A DNA stretch of 64,000 bases from Tolumonas lignilytica (GCF_000527035.1 NZ_AZUK01000001.1:744001-808000); one strand, 5' to 3'. Positions 40,017 to 50,516 are shown, numbered from the stretch's first letter. The notes: generated by a model not told the origin, from the letters alone. Translations and numbers: made by a program.

Positions 40017-41108
40017 ATGGGTTTTAAATGCGGCATCGTCGGCTTGCCAAACGTAGGTAAGTCCACCCTGTTCAACGCACTAACGAAAGCGGGCATCGAA
40101 GCAGCCAACTTTCCGTTCTGCACGATCGAACCGAATACCGGTGTGGTTCCTATGCCTGATCCTCGCTTGGATCAACTGGCTGCGATCATCAAGCCTCAAC
40201 GCATCGTACCCACCACCATGGAATTCGTAGACATTGCCGGTCTGGTAAAAGGTGCGTCCAAAGGTGAAGGTCTGGGTAACCAGTTCCTGACCAACATCCG
40301 CGAAACCGAAGCGATTGGTCACGTCGTTCGTTGTTTTGAAAACGACAACATCATCCACGTTTCCGGCAAAGTCAATCCGGCCGAAGATATTGAGACTATC
40401 AATACCGAACTGGCACTGGCGGATCTGGACACTTGTGAACGTGCCATCCAGCGTGTACAGAAGAAGGCCAAAGGCGGCGATAAAGACGCTAAAGCCGAAC
40501 TGGAAGCACTGGAAAAATGTCTGCCGCAGCTGGAACAAGCTGGCATGCTGCGTGCGCTGGATCTGAGCGATGCGGATAAAGCAGCCATCCGTTACCTGAG
40601 TTTTCTGACGCTGAAACCAACCATGTACATTGCCAACGTCAATGAAGATGGTTTTGAAAACAACCCATACCTGGATCAGGTACGCGCGATTGCAGAAAAA
40701 GAAGGCTCCGTGGTAGTGCCAGTCTGTGCCGCCATCGAAGCCGATCTGGCGGAAATGGAAGATGAAGATCGTGCTGAATTCATGGCCGAGTTAGGTCTGG
40801 AAGAACCCGGTCTGAACCGAGTGATCCGTGCTGGCTACAAACTGCTGAACCTGCAAACCTATTTCACTGCGGGCGTCAAAGAAGTGCGTGCCTGGACCAT
40901 TCCTGTGGGTGCAACCGCACCTCAAGCCGCCGGTAAGATCCATACCGACTTCGAAAAAGGCTTTATCCGCGCGCAGACCATTTCGTTTGAAGACTTCATC
41001 ACCTACAAGGGTGAACAGGGTGCAAAAGAAGCCGGTAAAATGCGAGCCGAAGGTAAAGACTACATCGTTAAAGATGGTGACGTACTGAACTTCCTATTTA
41101 ACGTCTGA
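40017..41108 (+). CDS. ychF: Ribosome-binding ATPase YchF
   Basis: 363 residues of the Obg family with ATP preference. G1 motif [15 protein letters not shown] (about 8-22), [20 protein letters not shown] (switch II), the N-x-x-E specificity motif at YIANVNEDG, a coiled coil (about 130-175) and a C-terminal TGS domain ([25 protein letters not shown]). It binds ribosomes and responds to oxidative stress in E. coli. Gap after pth 19 nt. Confidence 0.97.
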   Translation: MGFKCGIVGLPNVGKSTLFNALTKAGIEAANFPFCTIEPNTGVVPMPDPRLDQLAAIIKPQRIVPTTMEFVDIAGLVKGASKGEGLGNQFLTNIRETEAIGHVVRCFENDNIIHVSGKVNPAEDIETINTELALADLDTCERAIQRVQKKAKGGDKDAKAELEALEKCLPQLEQAGMLRALDLSDADKAAIRYLSFLTLKPTMYIANVNEDGFENNPYLDQVRAIAEKEGSVVVPVCAAIEADLAEMEDEDRAEFMAELGLEEPGLNRVIRAGYKLLNLQTYFTAGVKEVRAWTIPVGATAPQAAGKIHTDFEKGFIRAQTISFEDFITYKGEQGAKEAGKMRAEGKDYIVKDGDVLNFLFNV

Positions 41109-41130
41109 TACGTACGCCTTTCTGTTCCCG

Positions 41131-41157
41131 ATGCCCGCTTTTGCGGGCATTTTTGTT
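41131..41157 (+). terminator. ychF terminator
   Basis: ATGCCCGC / GCGGGCAT stem with a TTTT loop, then TTTTGTTT, 22 nt after the ychF stop. Confidence 0.93.
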
Positions 41158-41310
41158 TAAATTCAAAAAGAAACCACATTTTTAAAATAATAATTTATTG
41201 CACATCCCCGCTTCCTCACGTACAAATTAACTCCTCCTTGTTATTATTCAGCGACTACTATAATTATATAATTTCAATAATATCGTTCAGCTAAGAGAGA
41301 GCCGCAGTCG

Positions 41311-42558
41311 ATGAGCCAGACAACTTCGATTCCTGTTGAGCAACTTAAAATCGGGCATTATGTCGTCTTACCCTTTGGCTGGAAAAATCATCCCTTCCTG
41401 TTTAGCTCTTTTCGCATCAAAGACAATGAACAACTGAAAATCCTGCGCTCTCTGGGTGTAAAAAATATTCCGGTTGATCTAAACAAAAGCATGGTTGAAG
41501 ACAGCGAACCGCTCGAAGCCACCATTCCGGAATCCCCTCCCTCAGAAGCAGAACCTGAAATCGTCTTGCCGGATCCCCATAAGGCGCAACAGCAGGCAGC
41601 CCGCCGCTCAATCCGCCAAGCCGAACGAAGCTTCAGCAATGCAATTTCACCGTTGCGAGAGTCACTGACCAGACTGAATCTGAAACCGGATGAAGGATTA
41701 GCCACTGTCGCCGAGTTGATCCGTAATGCCGCTGCCACGCTGAATGCCACCGAAGGTTCCATTGGGTTTCACTTGGTACGGTCTGTACGTAATGGCGATC
41801 CGTTATTGTTGCATAGTCTCAATGTCGCGTTTATTGCGATGTTAATTGCCAAGGAAGCAGGTTGGGAGCCGTTAGCTATACAAGATGCTGGATTAGCCGG
41901 GTTAGTCCATGACATCGGTGAATTACGCATTCCTACGCAGGTCAGCCGGAAACGGACGGAATTAACGACGGCTGAAACCAATTACCTGAAAATGCATGTC
42001 CAATATGGCTATGAACAGTTAACCCAGTTAAAAGCATTTAATCCGGCTGTGCGTCAGGTTGCCCTGCAACATCATGAATGTCAGGATGGCTCTGGCTATC
42101 CTGCCGGATTAAAAGGGGATGATATTCCGCTACTCAGTCGTTTGATTGCCGTGGTCGATTATTATGAAGAGCAACTGCACCCACGAAATGGACTGGGTTC
42201 CTTGCATCCAAATCAGGTGATCGCCGGATTATACAAAAAGGCAGGCAAGCAATTTGATGTCCAGTTGACCCAACTGCTGATCAAAGTACTGGGGATCTAT
42301 CCACCGGGCAGTCTGGTAACCCTCAGCGACAATACCCTGGCGCTGGTGATGTCCAGTGAACCATCATCTCCGTTGAAGCCGATGGTTTTACCCTATGAAA
42401 AAGGTCGGGTACCGGAAGGCGTTGATCTGATTTCATTACAGAATGACGAGCGTACTATTACAGGCATTGTTGCTTCCGATGAATTGAACTCACAGCAAAT
42501 TGAATACTTCGGATTAACCAAACACGCCTGTTACTATTTCTCTTTACCGCACCAATAA
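41311..42558 (+). CDS. HD-GYP domain protein, probable cyclic-di-GMP phosphodiesterase
   Basis: 415 residues. An N-terminal DUF3391-like region (1-90, PVEQLKIGHYVVLPFGW) precedes an HD-GYP domain (about 150-330). Metal-ligand positions are kept: His168, His200-Asp201, His229, His254-His255 and Asp283, and the GYP loop is DGSGYP (259-264). The usual HDIGK is HDIGE here (Glu204), and the DALT motif after Asp283 is YYEEQ. The family hydrolyses c-di-GMP to GMP or pGpG; with these changes activity is likely but not certain. About 85 residues follow the domain, with no known motif. No membrane segment. Monocistronic. Confidence 0.88.
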   Translation: MSQTTSIPVEQLKIGHYVVLPFGWKNHPFLFSSFRIKDNEQLKILRSLGVKNIPVDLNKSMVEDSEPLEATIPESPPSEAEPEIVLPDPHKAQQQAARRSIRQAERSFSNAISPLRESLTRLNLKPDEGLATVAELIRNAAATLNATEGSIGFHLVRSVRNGDPLLLHSLNVAFIAMLIAKEAGWEPLAIQDAGLAGLVHDIGELRIPTQVSRKRTELTTAETNYLKMHVQYGYEQLTQLKAFNPAVRQVALQHHECQDGSGYPAGLKGDDIPLLSRLIAVVDYYEEQLHPRNGLGSLHPNQVIAGLYKKAGKQFDVQLTQLLIKVLGIYPPGSLVTLSDNTLALVMSSEPSSPLKPMVLPYEKGRVPEGVDLISLQNDERTITGIVASDELNSQQIEYFGLTKHACYYFSLPHQ

Positions 42559-42586
42559 AAAAGGCCCGGCAACCTCTGCCAGGCCT
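42557..42586 (-). terminator. Terminator of the glycyl radical enzyme operon
   Basis: On the minus strand GGCC-T-GGCA, loop GAGGT, TGCC-G-GGCC, then TTTTTTATT. One mismatch in the stem. It lies 17 nt after the stop of the glycyl radical enzyme gene, and abuts the stop of the convergent HD-GYP gene. Confidence 0.88.
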
Positions 42587-42602
42587 GTATTTCATCACAG
42601 GT

Positions 42603-45035
42603 TTAATGCAGGGTGTGTTCTGTACGGGCAATAATGTCATCCTGCGTATCCGGCGATAATGCCGTGAAAAAGGCAGAATAACCCGCAACACGAACAACCA
42701 GATCGCGATATTGATCAGGATGCGCTTTCGCTGCCAGTAATGTCTCTCGTGAGACAATGTTATATTGCACATGCCAGCCTTTGTGCACCTCAAAGAAAGT
42801 GCGCAGCAATGTCATCAGTTTTTGCCGGTCACGCGGTTGCTCCAGACTGGTCGGGTTCAACTTCTGATTCAGCAATACCCCGCCCAGAATGGCGGCTGTC
42901 GGCAATTTACCAAGCGAATTAAAGACGGCCGTCGGACCATGTGTATCCGTGCCGGATGATGGGCTGGCCCCCTCCGCCAGCGGTGTTCTGGCTTTCCGTC
43001 CATCCGGCGTCGCCATGGTGCCTGCCCCGAACGGCACGTTGGCAGAAATTGACGAGGTGCCTGCATAATATCCCCCGCCAATCGGACCACGGCCATAGCG
43101 GGTATTATGGAAATGGCTGATTTCATCGATGTAACTCTGATAAGCACCCACCAGTAATTCATCTACAGAATCGACATCATTTCCATATTTAGCGGCACGA
43201 TTTAATAACATCTGCCGTAATGCTTCGCCCTCTTCCCCGGCGAAATCGTCGGCCAGTTTTGCCGCCAGTTCCTGTTGGGTAATTTTACCGCTGAACACAA
43301 AATCGCGAACTGCGGCCAGGCTGTTTCCCGTATTGGCGATCCCGACCTGCAGACCGGAAACCCAGTCATATTTTGCCCCGCCTTGCTTCGCGGTCTTACC
43401 GCGTTCAATACAGTCATCAATCAGCGCGGAACAGATGATATCGTGGGCATTTTCTTCCAACATGGTGTCAATGACACAATCAATTTCAATGGTCTTGCGC
43501 GCGTAATAACGCACTTGCCGATCCCAGGCTGACATCACTTCATCGAACGTGCTGAAGTTCCCTAATGTCAAGCCTTTATCCTGTGGCAGAAAGGTTTTTC
43601 CGGTCGTGGCATCTGTTCCTTGTTCCAGTGCTGCCAGCATGACCCTGGTAAAATTAAGGAAACTCATCCCCGTACAGCGATATCCCCACTTGCCGGGCAC
43701 CGCCGTTTCAATACAGCCTATCGCGGAATAGTTATAAGCGTCCTCTTTTTCCACCCCCAATTTAATAAATTCAGGAATGACAATCTCATCGTTATTAAAG
43801 GCCGGCATACCGAAACCGCAGCGGATCACCGACATGCAGGCATCCAGAAAATCGTTACTCATCCCTGCGTGATATCGCACGCTCAAGTTTGGCTGAGTAG
43901 AACGTAACCGGCCACACGATTCCAGAATGGTATAAGACAGCGGATTCACGGCATCGACCGGTTCCCCATGATGCAGTTTTTGTCCACCAATCGTAACGTT
44001 CTGATACATCGGGCTGCCAGCAGAAGACTTGGAGTGCAAGCCTGAACGGATCTTGTTGACCTCCAGCAGTTTCAGCCAGCAGCTATGGAATAACTCGATA
44101 GCCCGTTCCCGTGAAAGTGTGCGCTCTTGCTCTACATCGCGTTGATACCAAGGATAGAGATACTGATCCATCCGGCCAAATGAGACTGAATGACCATTTG
44201 ATTCGATCTGCAAAAACAACTGAATGAAATAACACAGCTGCAATGCCTGCCAGAATGTTTGGGCGGGTTGTTCTGCAATCACGTCGCAATTTTCGGCCAT
44301 CGCCAGCAATTCATCCCGACGGTCTAAGCGTTCTTCTTGGCTGGCCATCTCACGCGCTAAGGCAGCATACCTGCGGATGTGATCTGTCATGGCACTGAAC
44401 GCAATATCCACTGATTTCAGAAATTGTTCACGGTGCAGATCAGCCCAGTCAGCCAGATCCAGACGTTGTCGACGTTCTGCCACTTTCTGGCGAACCCCTT
44501 GGATGCCCACTTGCAGGATCAGTTCATAATCTACAGCCATATGCGCATCACCGGAATTCATGTTGCCTTCAGCCTTAATGATGCCTGATTCCAGTAATGC
44601 TTTGTGGTCCTCTGAAAATAGCGCATAGCAACGGTCACGCACCGTTTGCCCCATCCAAAATGGAGCGATGTCATGAATAATGGCTTTATCTTTCTCTGAT
44701 ACCGAAAAACCGGCACCAGGACGATCTGCCAGTTCATTAATTTCCTTCACTACCCAGTCCATTGTATATTCGGGGAAAATTGGTGCCGCACGCAGATAAG
44801 CCGCCTGATTACCAATAATCAATTCGTCATTATCAATCCAGATGCTCCGTTCTGCCAAATGGTGTGCCAGTGCCAATGCCCGACGCACCACGACTGGCTT
44901 ATCCAGATTCGCCTTATAAGCCTGTGTATAATGCAATGCCCGTTCGGTACAAACTGGTGGCGATACAATATCCACCAGACAGCGTTTGTGATTGCGGATA
45001 CGTTCCGTCAATGTGGTCAGATCCAGTTCAGTCAT
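42603..45035 (-). CDS. ybiW: Glycyl radical enzyme, YbiW type (anhydrosugar-phosphate lyase, probable)
   Basis: 810 residues. Radical Gly near 785 in VRVAGYSAFFTALS; catalytic Cys near 441 with Glu two positions on (AIGCIETAVPGKWGYR), the Cys-x-Glu pattern of dehydratase-like members rather than the Cys-Cys of pyruvate formate-lyase. It matches E. coli YbiW along its length (CTERALHYTQ, VRRALALAHHLA, NNDEIVIPEFIKLG, ILGGVLLNQKLNP). YbiW has been reported to open 1,5-anhydroglucitol-6-phosphate to 1-deoxyfructose-6-phosphate, which FSA then cleaves; I recall this from the literature. The second of two ATGs is chosen for its AGAGG spacing. It follows the activase gene directly, and the fsa gene is divergent. 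Confidence 0.93.
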   Translation of the reverse strand: MTELDLTTLTERIRNHKRCLVDIVSPPVCTERALHYTQAYKANLDKPVVVRRALALAHHLAERSIWIDNDELIIGNQAAYLRAAPIFPEYTMDWVVKEINELADRPGAGFSVSEKDKAIIHDIAPFWMGQTVRDRCYALFSEDHKALLESGIIKAEGNMNSGDAHMAVDYELILQVGIQGVRQKVAERRQRLDLADWADLHREQFLKSVDIAFSAMTDHIRRYAALAREMASQEERLDRRDELLAMAENCDVIAEQPAQTFWQALQLCYFIQLFLQIESNGHSVSFGRMDQYLYPWYQRDVEQERTLSRERAIELFHSCWLKLLEVNKIRSGLHSKSSAGSPMYQNVTIGGQKLHHGEPVDAVNPLSYTILESCGRLRSTQPNLSVRYHAGMSNDFLDACMSVIRCGFGMPAFNNDEIVIPEFIKLGVEKEDAYNYSAIGCIETAVPGKWGYRCTGMSFLNFTRVMLAALEQGTDATTGKTFLPQDKGLTLGNFSTFDEVMSAWDRQVRYYARKTIEIDCVIDTMLEENAHDIICSALIDDCIERGKTAKQGGAKYDWVSGLQVGIANTGNSLAAVRDFVFSGKITQQELAAKLADDFAGEEGEALRQMLLNRAAKYGNDVDSVDELLVGAYQSYIDEISHFHNTRYGRGPIGGGYYAGTSSISANVPFGAGTMATPDGRKARTPLAEGASPSSGTDTHGPTAVFNSLGKLPTAAILGGVLLNQKLNPTSLEQPRDRQKLMTLLRTFFEVHKGWHVQYNIVSRETLLAAKAHPDQYRDLVVRVAGYSAFFTALSPDTQDDIIARTEHTLH

Positions 45036-45037
45036 CA

Positions 45038-45952
45038 TTAACCTCTCAGAATTGCAGTCAGGCCGAAGTCTTTCGCTTTCTGCTCTGCAAAAGCCAATAA
45101 CTCCGGGCGCTCAAGTGGTTGTCGGGCACACTGATAATCAAGCCCGAGTAAATGGTATTTATGCATGCCATAAGTGTGATATGGCAGAAAATGGATTTCC
45201 CTGTTGCCGCCATACTGATCGTAATGTGCCGATGCTTGCTGAATGATGGCAGTCAGTGTCGGCTCGTCGTCATTAAACTCAGGGATGATCGGGACACGAA
45301 ACTGCACATTGGCCGCATGCTCGCCCAGTTGCTGAATATTGCGTTGAATTAACGCCAGCCGGCCGTTCGTCCAGCGCAGAAATTTGTCCGCATCCACATG
45401 CTTGATATCGATCAGCCATAAATCGACCAATGAAATAGCCGGTTCAATGTGATGCCATGGCACATGCAGGCAACTCTCCACAGCCGTGTGGATACCTTCC
45501 GTACGGGCGAGATGTAATAACTGTTGGGTCATCTCCGGTTGCATGAATGGCTCACCACCGGATAATGTCACTCCCCCGCCACTACGTTGATAAAAAGTGT
45601 TATCCCGAAGCACCTGCTTCATGATTTGTTCTGCGGATATGACTTCGCCGCACAAAGAAAGTGCTCCACTCGGACAAATATCAGCCGCCTGCCGCATCAT
45701 CGTTTCTGTGAGTTCGGCTCGCATAATCTGCACAGCACCGGTGGTATCATTTCGGTGAAAACCAACACTTTTGGCCGAACAACGCTGGCATCCGGTAAGA
45801 CATAACCGCTCGTCATACAGCAGATCCGCTTTACGCAAACGACTCTCAGGATTTTGGCACCAGCGACAACTCAACGAACAGCCTTTCAAAAACACGACTG
45901 TTCTGATGCCAGGGCCATCATGTGTGGCATAACGTTGCAGGTTACAAATCAT
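45038..45952 (-). CDS. ybiY: Glycyl radical enzyme activating enzyme (radical SAM), YbiY type
   Basis: 304 residues. It generates the glycyl radical on its partner using SAM and a [4Fe-4S] cluster. The radical SAM motif CSLSCRWC is at Cys25-29-32, after THDGPGIRTVVFLKG. A second Cys group (Cys51, 55, 58 with 93 and 101) suits an auxiliary cluster of the ferredoxin-like insert. GGEP motif TLSGGEPFMQPEM follows. The stop TAA overlaps the first possible ATG of the partner gene. First gene of the operon, 57 nt from the FNR box. Confidence 0.95.
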   Translation of the reverse strand: MICNLQRYATHDGPGIRTVVFLKGCSLSCRWCQNPESRLRKADLLYDERLCLTGCQRCSAKSVGFHRNDTTGAVQIMRAELTETMMRQAADICPSGALSLCGEVISAEQIMKQVLRDNTFYQRSGGGVTLSGGEPFMQPEMTQQLLHLARTEGIHTAVESCLHVPWHHIEPAISLVDLWLIDIKHVDADKFLRWTNGRLALIQRNIQQLGEHAANVQFRVPIIPEFNDDEPTLTAIIQQASAHYDQYGGNREIHFLPYHTYGMHKYHLLGLDYQCARQPLERPELLAFAEQKAKDFGLTAILRG

Positions 45953-46009
45953 AATTGATCCTGTCTCTTTATTTCACTTTCATTTAAATACTTTCACTTG
46001 AAACTTATT

Positions 46010-46023
46010 TTGATCTATATCAA
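46010..46023. promoter_or_regulatory. FNR box between ybiYW and fsa
   Basis: TTGATCTATATCAA, a perfect match to TTGAT-N4-ATCAA. Rightward, TATAGT (46046-46051) lies with its centre 32 bp from the box centre, which places FNR at about -41.5, the class II activation position for fsa. Leftward, a weaker TTAAAT/TATTTA element lies 29-32 bp away for ybiY. The site suggests joint anaerobic activation. Confidence 0.85.
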
Positions 46024-46083
46024 TAGCGTTCCAGATCCATCTTTATATAGTGAGATCTGTAAACTGACTCACAGGAGAAATAT

Positions 46084-46737
46084 ATGGAGCTTTATCTTGA
46101 TAGCGCTGATCTGAATGCCATTGAACGATTAGCGCGTTTTATGCCGATTCACGGTGTCACCACCAACCCAAGCATCATTGCCAAAGGGGGACAATCCCTG
46201 GCGCAAGTATTGCCTGAGTTACGGGCAATGCTGGGAGCAGAGAAGATCCTGTTTGCGCAAGTCATGAGTGATAAAGCGGAAGCCATGGCGACAGAAGCAG
46301 AGCATCTGCAAACGTTGGATCCACAACTTGTGATAAAAATTCCTGTTACACCGGAGGGATTGCGTGCCATTCAGCTATTGAAACAACGCCAGATCAAAAC
46401 GTTAGGCACAGCCGTTTATTCTCCGATGCAAGCCCTGTTAGCCGCATTAGCCGGGGCCAGCTATGTCGCCCCTTATGTCAACCGGATTGATGCTCAAGGC
46501 GGCAGCGGCATTAAATGTGTTCAAGAATTACAACAACTTCTGACCTTGCATGCCCCCGAGTGCCAGATTTTGGCCGCCAGCTTTAAAACACCCCGCCAAG
46601 TGCTGGATTGTCTGCTGGCCGGATGTACCAGTATTACCCTGCCGATAGATGTGGCTGAACAATTAGTGCGTAATCCGGCCGTAGATATGGCCATGGCACA
46701 ATTCAAGCAAGATTGGCAGCAAGCGTTTGGTGCTTGA
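46084..46737 (+). CDS. fsa: Fructose-6-phosphate aldolase (transaldolase-like)
   Basis: 217 residues, close to the 220 of E. coli FsaA. It cleaves fructose-6-phosphate or 1-deoxyfructose-6-phosphate to glyceraldehyde-3-phosphate plus dihydroxyacetone or hydroxyacetone. Schiff-base Lys85 lies in [10 protein letters not shown], the same number as in E. coli. [31 protein letters not shown] and [17 protein letters not shown] are typical. AGGAG precedes the ATG. Divergent from the glycyl radical operon, as the probable next step of the same pathway. Confidence 0.95.
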   Translation: MELYLDSADLNAIERLARFMPIHGVTTNPSIIAKGGQSLAQVLPELRAMLGAEKILFAQVMSDKAEAMATEAEHLQTLDPQLVIKIPVTPEGLRAIQLLKQRQIKTLGTAVYSPMQALLAALAGASYVAPYVNRIDAQGGSGIKCVQELQQLLTLHAPECQILAASFKTPRQVLDCLLAGCTSITLPIDVAEQLVRNPAVDMAMAQFKQDWQQAFGA

Positions 46738-46835
46738 AATCAAAACAGATCGCAGCTCAGCCAATAGATAAATTGAGCGATCATGGGTATTACGGATAAG
46801 TTTTAAGCACACGGAACAGGATGATTAAAAAAGGG

Positions 46836-46864
46836 TTGACGGTAACAGCGCATATACGCATAAT
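46836..46864 (+). promoter_or_regulatory. Promoter of the Met/Gln tRNA cluster
   Basis: TTGACG (-35), 17-nt spacer, CATAAT (-10), followed by a very GC-rich discriminator (GCGCCCCGC). This is the hallmark of stable-RNA promoters repressed by ppGpp and DksA. The first tRNA starts 45 nt downstream. Confidence 0.85.
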
Positions 46865-46908
46865 GCGCCCCGCACAGTTCAGCAGCCTTGCTGAATTGTT
46901 CAGGTGTT

Positions 46909-46985
46909 GGCTATGTAGCTCAGTTGGTTAGAGCATCGCACTCATAATGCGGGGGTCACAGGTTCGAATCCCGTCATAGCCACCA
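46909..46985 (+). tRNA. tRNA-Met (CAT), elongator, copy 1
   Basis: 77 nt with encoded CCA: GGCTATGTAGCTCAGTTGG at the 5' end, anticodon loop CTCATAA, T arm AGGTTCGAATCC. G1-C72 pairs, so it is an elongator. Identical to the copy at 47260-47336. Confidence 0.95.
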
Positions 46986-46989
46986 TTAC

Positions 46990-47064
46990 TGGGGTGTCGC
47001 CAAGCGGTAAGGCAGTGGATTCTGATTCCACCATACCAAGGTTCGAATCCTTGCACCCCAGCCA
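46990..47064 (+). tRNA. tRNA-Gln (CTG)
   Basis: 75 nt with encoded CCA, 5' TGGGGTGTCGCCAAGCGGTA, anticodon loop TTCTGAT giving CTG for CAG codons. Four nucleotides after the first tRNA-Met. Confidence 0.95.
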
Positions 47065-47079
47065 ATTTTCATTCTCAGT

Positions 47080-47154
47080 TGGGGTATCGCCAAGCGGTAA
47101 GGCAGCGGGTTTTGATCCCGCCATACCCAGGTTCGAATCCTGGTACCCCAGCCA
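47080..47154 (+). tRNA. tRNA-Gln (TTG), copy 1
   Basis: 75 nt with encoded CCA, 5' TGGGGTATCGCCAAGCGGTA, anticodon loop TTTTGAT giving TTG for CAA codons. Identical to the next copy. Confidence 0.95.
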
Positions 47155-47174
47155 TCTTAATGAAAATCTCCAGT

Positions 47175-47249
47175 TGGGGTATCGCCAAGCGGTAAGGCAG
47201 CGGGTTTTGATCCCGCCATACCCAGGTTCGAATCCTGGTACCCCAGCCA
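47175..47249 (+). tRNA. tRNA-Gln (TTG), copy 2
   Basis: 75 nt, identical over its full length to the copy at 47080-47154, with similar CAGT just before the 5' end: a recent tandem duplication. Confidence 0.95.
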
Positions 47250-47259
47250 TGCTTTTTAT

Positions 47260-47336
47260 GGCTATGTAGCTCAGTTGGTTAGAGCATCGCACTCATAATG
47301 CGGGGGTCACAGGTTCGAATCCCGTCATAGCCACCA
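47260..47336 (+). tRNA. tRNA-Met (CAT), elongator, copy 2
   Basis: 77 nt, identical to the copy at 46909-46985. Last of the Met-Gln-Gln-Gln-Met cluster, corresponding to the metT-glnX operon of E. coli without its leucine tRNA. Confidence 0.95.
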
Positions 47337-47391
47337 TCCCCTCTCTTTTTATTCTTTATCTATTTATTTCTCGCTGACACAACATACTCAT

Positions 47392-47622
47392 TCAGCCCTG
47401 TTTTTGTTCTGAATTTTGTCTTTGTTTGGCTACTTTTAATTCCTGTTGTTCTTGCTGCTGTTTGGCTTTCAATGTCTTTAGCTCAACCGTCAATGCATTC
47501 ATTTTCTGCGTCAGTAATAAGACATCGGTATCGAGTTTATCGTCATTTGCATGACTGGCACAGCCGGTCATCAGTGCAGACAACAAAGGTACAGAGACAA
47601 AGGCAATCTTTTTCAGATACAT
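47392..47622 (-). CDS. Small Lpp-like outer-membrane lipoprotein
   Basis: 76 residues. Signal peptide MYLKKIAFVSVPLLSALMTGC with the lipidated Cys at 21. The mature 56 residues form a heptad helix (KLDTDVLLLTQKMNALTVEL) with a Gln/Glu/Lys-rich end, in the style of Braun lipoprotein (mature length 58 in E. coli). The C-terminus is EQKQG, so the terminal Lys used for peptidoglycan attachment is missing. It may be a free structural lipoprotein. Downstream it runs into the tRNA cluster on the opposite strand. Confidence 0.75.
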   Translation of the reverse strand: MYLKKIAFVSVPLLSALMTGCASHANDDKLDTDVLLLTQKMNALTVELKTLKAKQQQEQQELKVAKQRQNSEQKQG

Positions 47623-47674
47623 GATCCAACCTTATCATTACACTGGAAAATCATATTTCCATCAGATGAAGATG

Positions 47675-47705
47675 TAAAAAAAGCAGATCAAGTCAATGAT
47701 CTGCT
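47675..47705 (-). terminator. serS terminator
   Basis: AGCAGATCA / TGATCTGCT, a 9-bp stem with a 6-nt loop, followed on the minus strand by TTTTTTT. It lies 28 nt past the serS stop. Confidence 0.9.
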
Positions 47706-47732
47706 TATGCAACATAACTGGTAAACCAATCG

Positions 47733-49169
<1,437 letters not shown>

Positions 49170-50516
49170 TTACGAACGGGATTTAGGATAACGCTGGAAA
49201 GTGGTTTGTGCATCCAATTCAGCCAGATAGTTCAGTTTTTGTGCAATCTGTTTTTCAGCCCCGCGCTCTGATGGCAGGTAATATTCCCGGCCTTCGAGTT
49301 CCGGCGGGAAATAACACTCACCAGCAGCATAAGCGCCGGGCTCGTTGTGGGCATAGCGGTATTCTTCCCCATAACCCAGTGACGCCATGAGCTTGGTGGG
49401 CGCATTACGCAGATGAGGCGGAACCTCATAATCCGGCTGGTTTTTGGCGTCTTGCAATGCCGCCGCCCAGGCAACATAAACAGCATTGCTTTTCGGTGCA
49501 CACGCCAGATAAACGACAGCCTGGGCAATTGCGCGTTCACCTTCGGCCGGCCCTACCCGCTCAAAGCAATCCCAAGCTGCCAGTGCAACCCGCATGGCAT
49601 TAGGGTCAGCATTACCAATATCCTCTGACGCGATGGCTAAAAGACGCCGGGCAACATAAAGTGGATCGCCCCCGGCAGCGACAATGCGTGCATACCAGTA
49701 AAGCCCGGCCTGCGGATCTGAACCACGGATCGATTTGTGAAATGCCGAGATCAGATCGTAATAAACATCCCCTTGATTATCGAAGCGTGCGACTTTCTCG
49801 CCGGAGACAGCCGCTAGTAGCTGGCGATCAATCCGTTTTACTCCATGACGGAGCTCCGCCATATCATTCAAGAGTTCAAGATAGTTTAATGCTTTTCTGG
49901 CATCGCCATCGACCAGTTGCACCAAAGCATTCAAGACACCATCATCAAATTGCAGCGGCTCACCGGCCAACCCTCTCGGGTCAGTTAACGCCTGTTGAAC
50001 CACTTGGTGAATGTCGTCTTCGGTCAGGCGTTTCAGCAAATAAACTCGGGCTCTGGATAACAGTGCATTATTCAATTCAAAGGAAGGGTTTTCTGTCGTG
50101 GCGCCGACAAAAATAATCGTGCCATCTTCGATATGCGGCAAAAAGGCATCTTGCTGACTTTTATTAAAGCGATGCACTTCATCGACAAACAGCAAGGTTC
50201 GTCGGCTGCGATAACTGTTGTCTTTCGCCCGTTCAATCGCAGCCCGGATCTCTTTCACCCCAGACGTGACCGCCGAGATCCGCTCTACGTCTGCCTGACA
50301 GTAACGCGCCATTAACTCGGCTAATGTCGTTTTACCTGTTCCCGGCGGCCCCCACAGGATCATCGAATGACAATGGCCCGCCTCGATTGCGCGTCGCAGT
50401 GGTTTTCCTTCAGCCAGCAAATGACTCTGACCGATATACTGATCCAAGCGCTCTGGCCGCATCCGCGCAGCCAGAGGGCGAAAATCAGGCGCAAAATCCA
50501 GCGACAAATTGCTCAT
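49170..50516 (-). CDS. rarA: Replication-associated recombination protein A (AAA+ ATPase)
   Basis: 448 residues. RarA is a clamp-loader-like ATPase acting at stalled replication forks. Walker [17 protein letters not shown] (about 55-70), Walker [16 protein letters not shown], sensor [18 protein letters not shown] and the C-terminal tetramerisation domain with [11 protein letters not shown]. Its ATG overlaps the lolA stop by one base (TGATG), as in the E. coli order ftsK-lolA-rarA-serS. Confidence 0.97.
   Translation of the reverse strand: MSNLSLDFAPDFRPLAARMRPERLDQYIGQSHLLAEGKPLRRAIEAGHCHSMILWGPPGTGKTTLAELMARYCQADVERISAVTSGVKEIRAAIERAKDNSYRSRRTLLFVDEVHRFNKSQQDAFLPHIEDGTIIFVGATTENPSFELNNALLSRARVYLLKRLTEDDIHQVVQQALTDPRGLAGEPLQFDDGVLNALVQLVDGDARKALNYLELLNDMAELRHGVKRIDRQLLAAVSGEKVARFDNQGDVYYDLISAFHKSIRGSDPQAGLYWYARIVAAGGDPLYVARRLLAIASEDIGNADPNAMRVALAAWDCFERVGPAEGERAIAQAVVYLACAPKSNAVYVAWAAALQDAKNQPDYEVPPHLRNAPTKLMASLGYGEEYRYAHNEPGAYAAGECYFPPELEGREYYLPSERGAEKQIAQKLNYLAELDAQTTFQRYPKSRS

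Noticed and set aside
46990-47249. Repeats of about 75 bp at near-regular spacing, CRISPR-like at first sight
   Set aside because: Each repeat folds as a complete tRNA-Gln with anticodon and CCA; repeats are too long and there are no spacers of CRISPR type.
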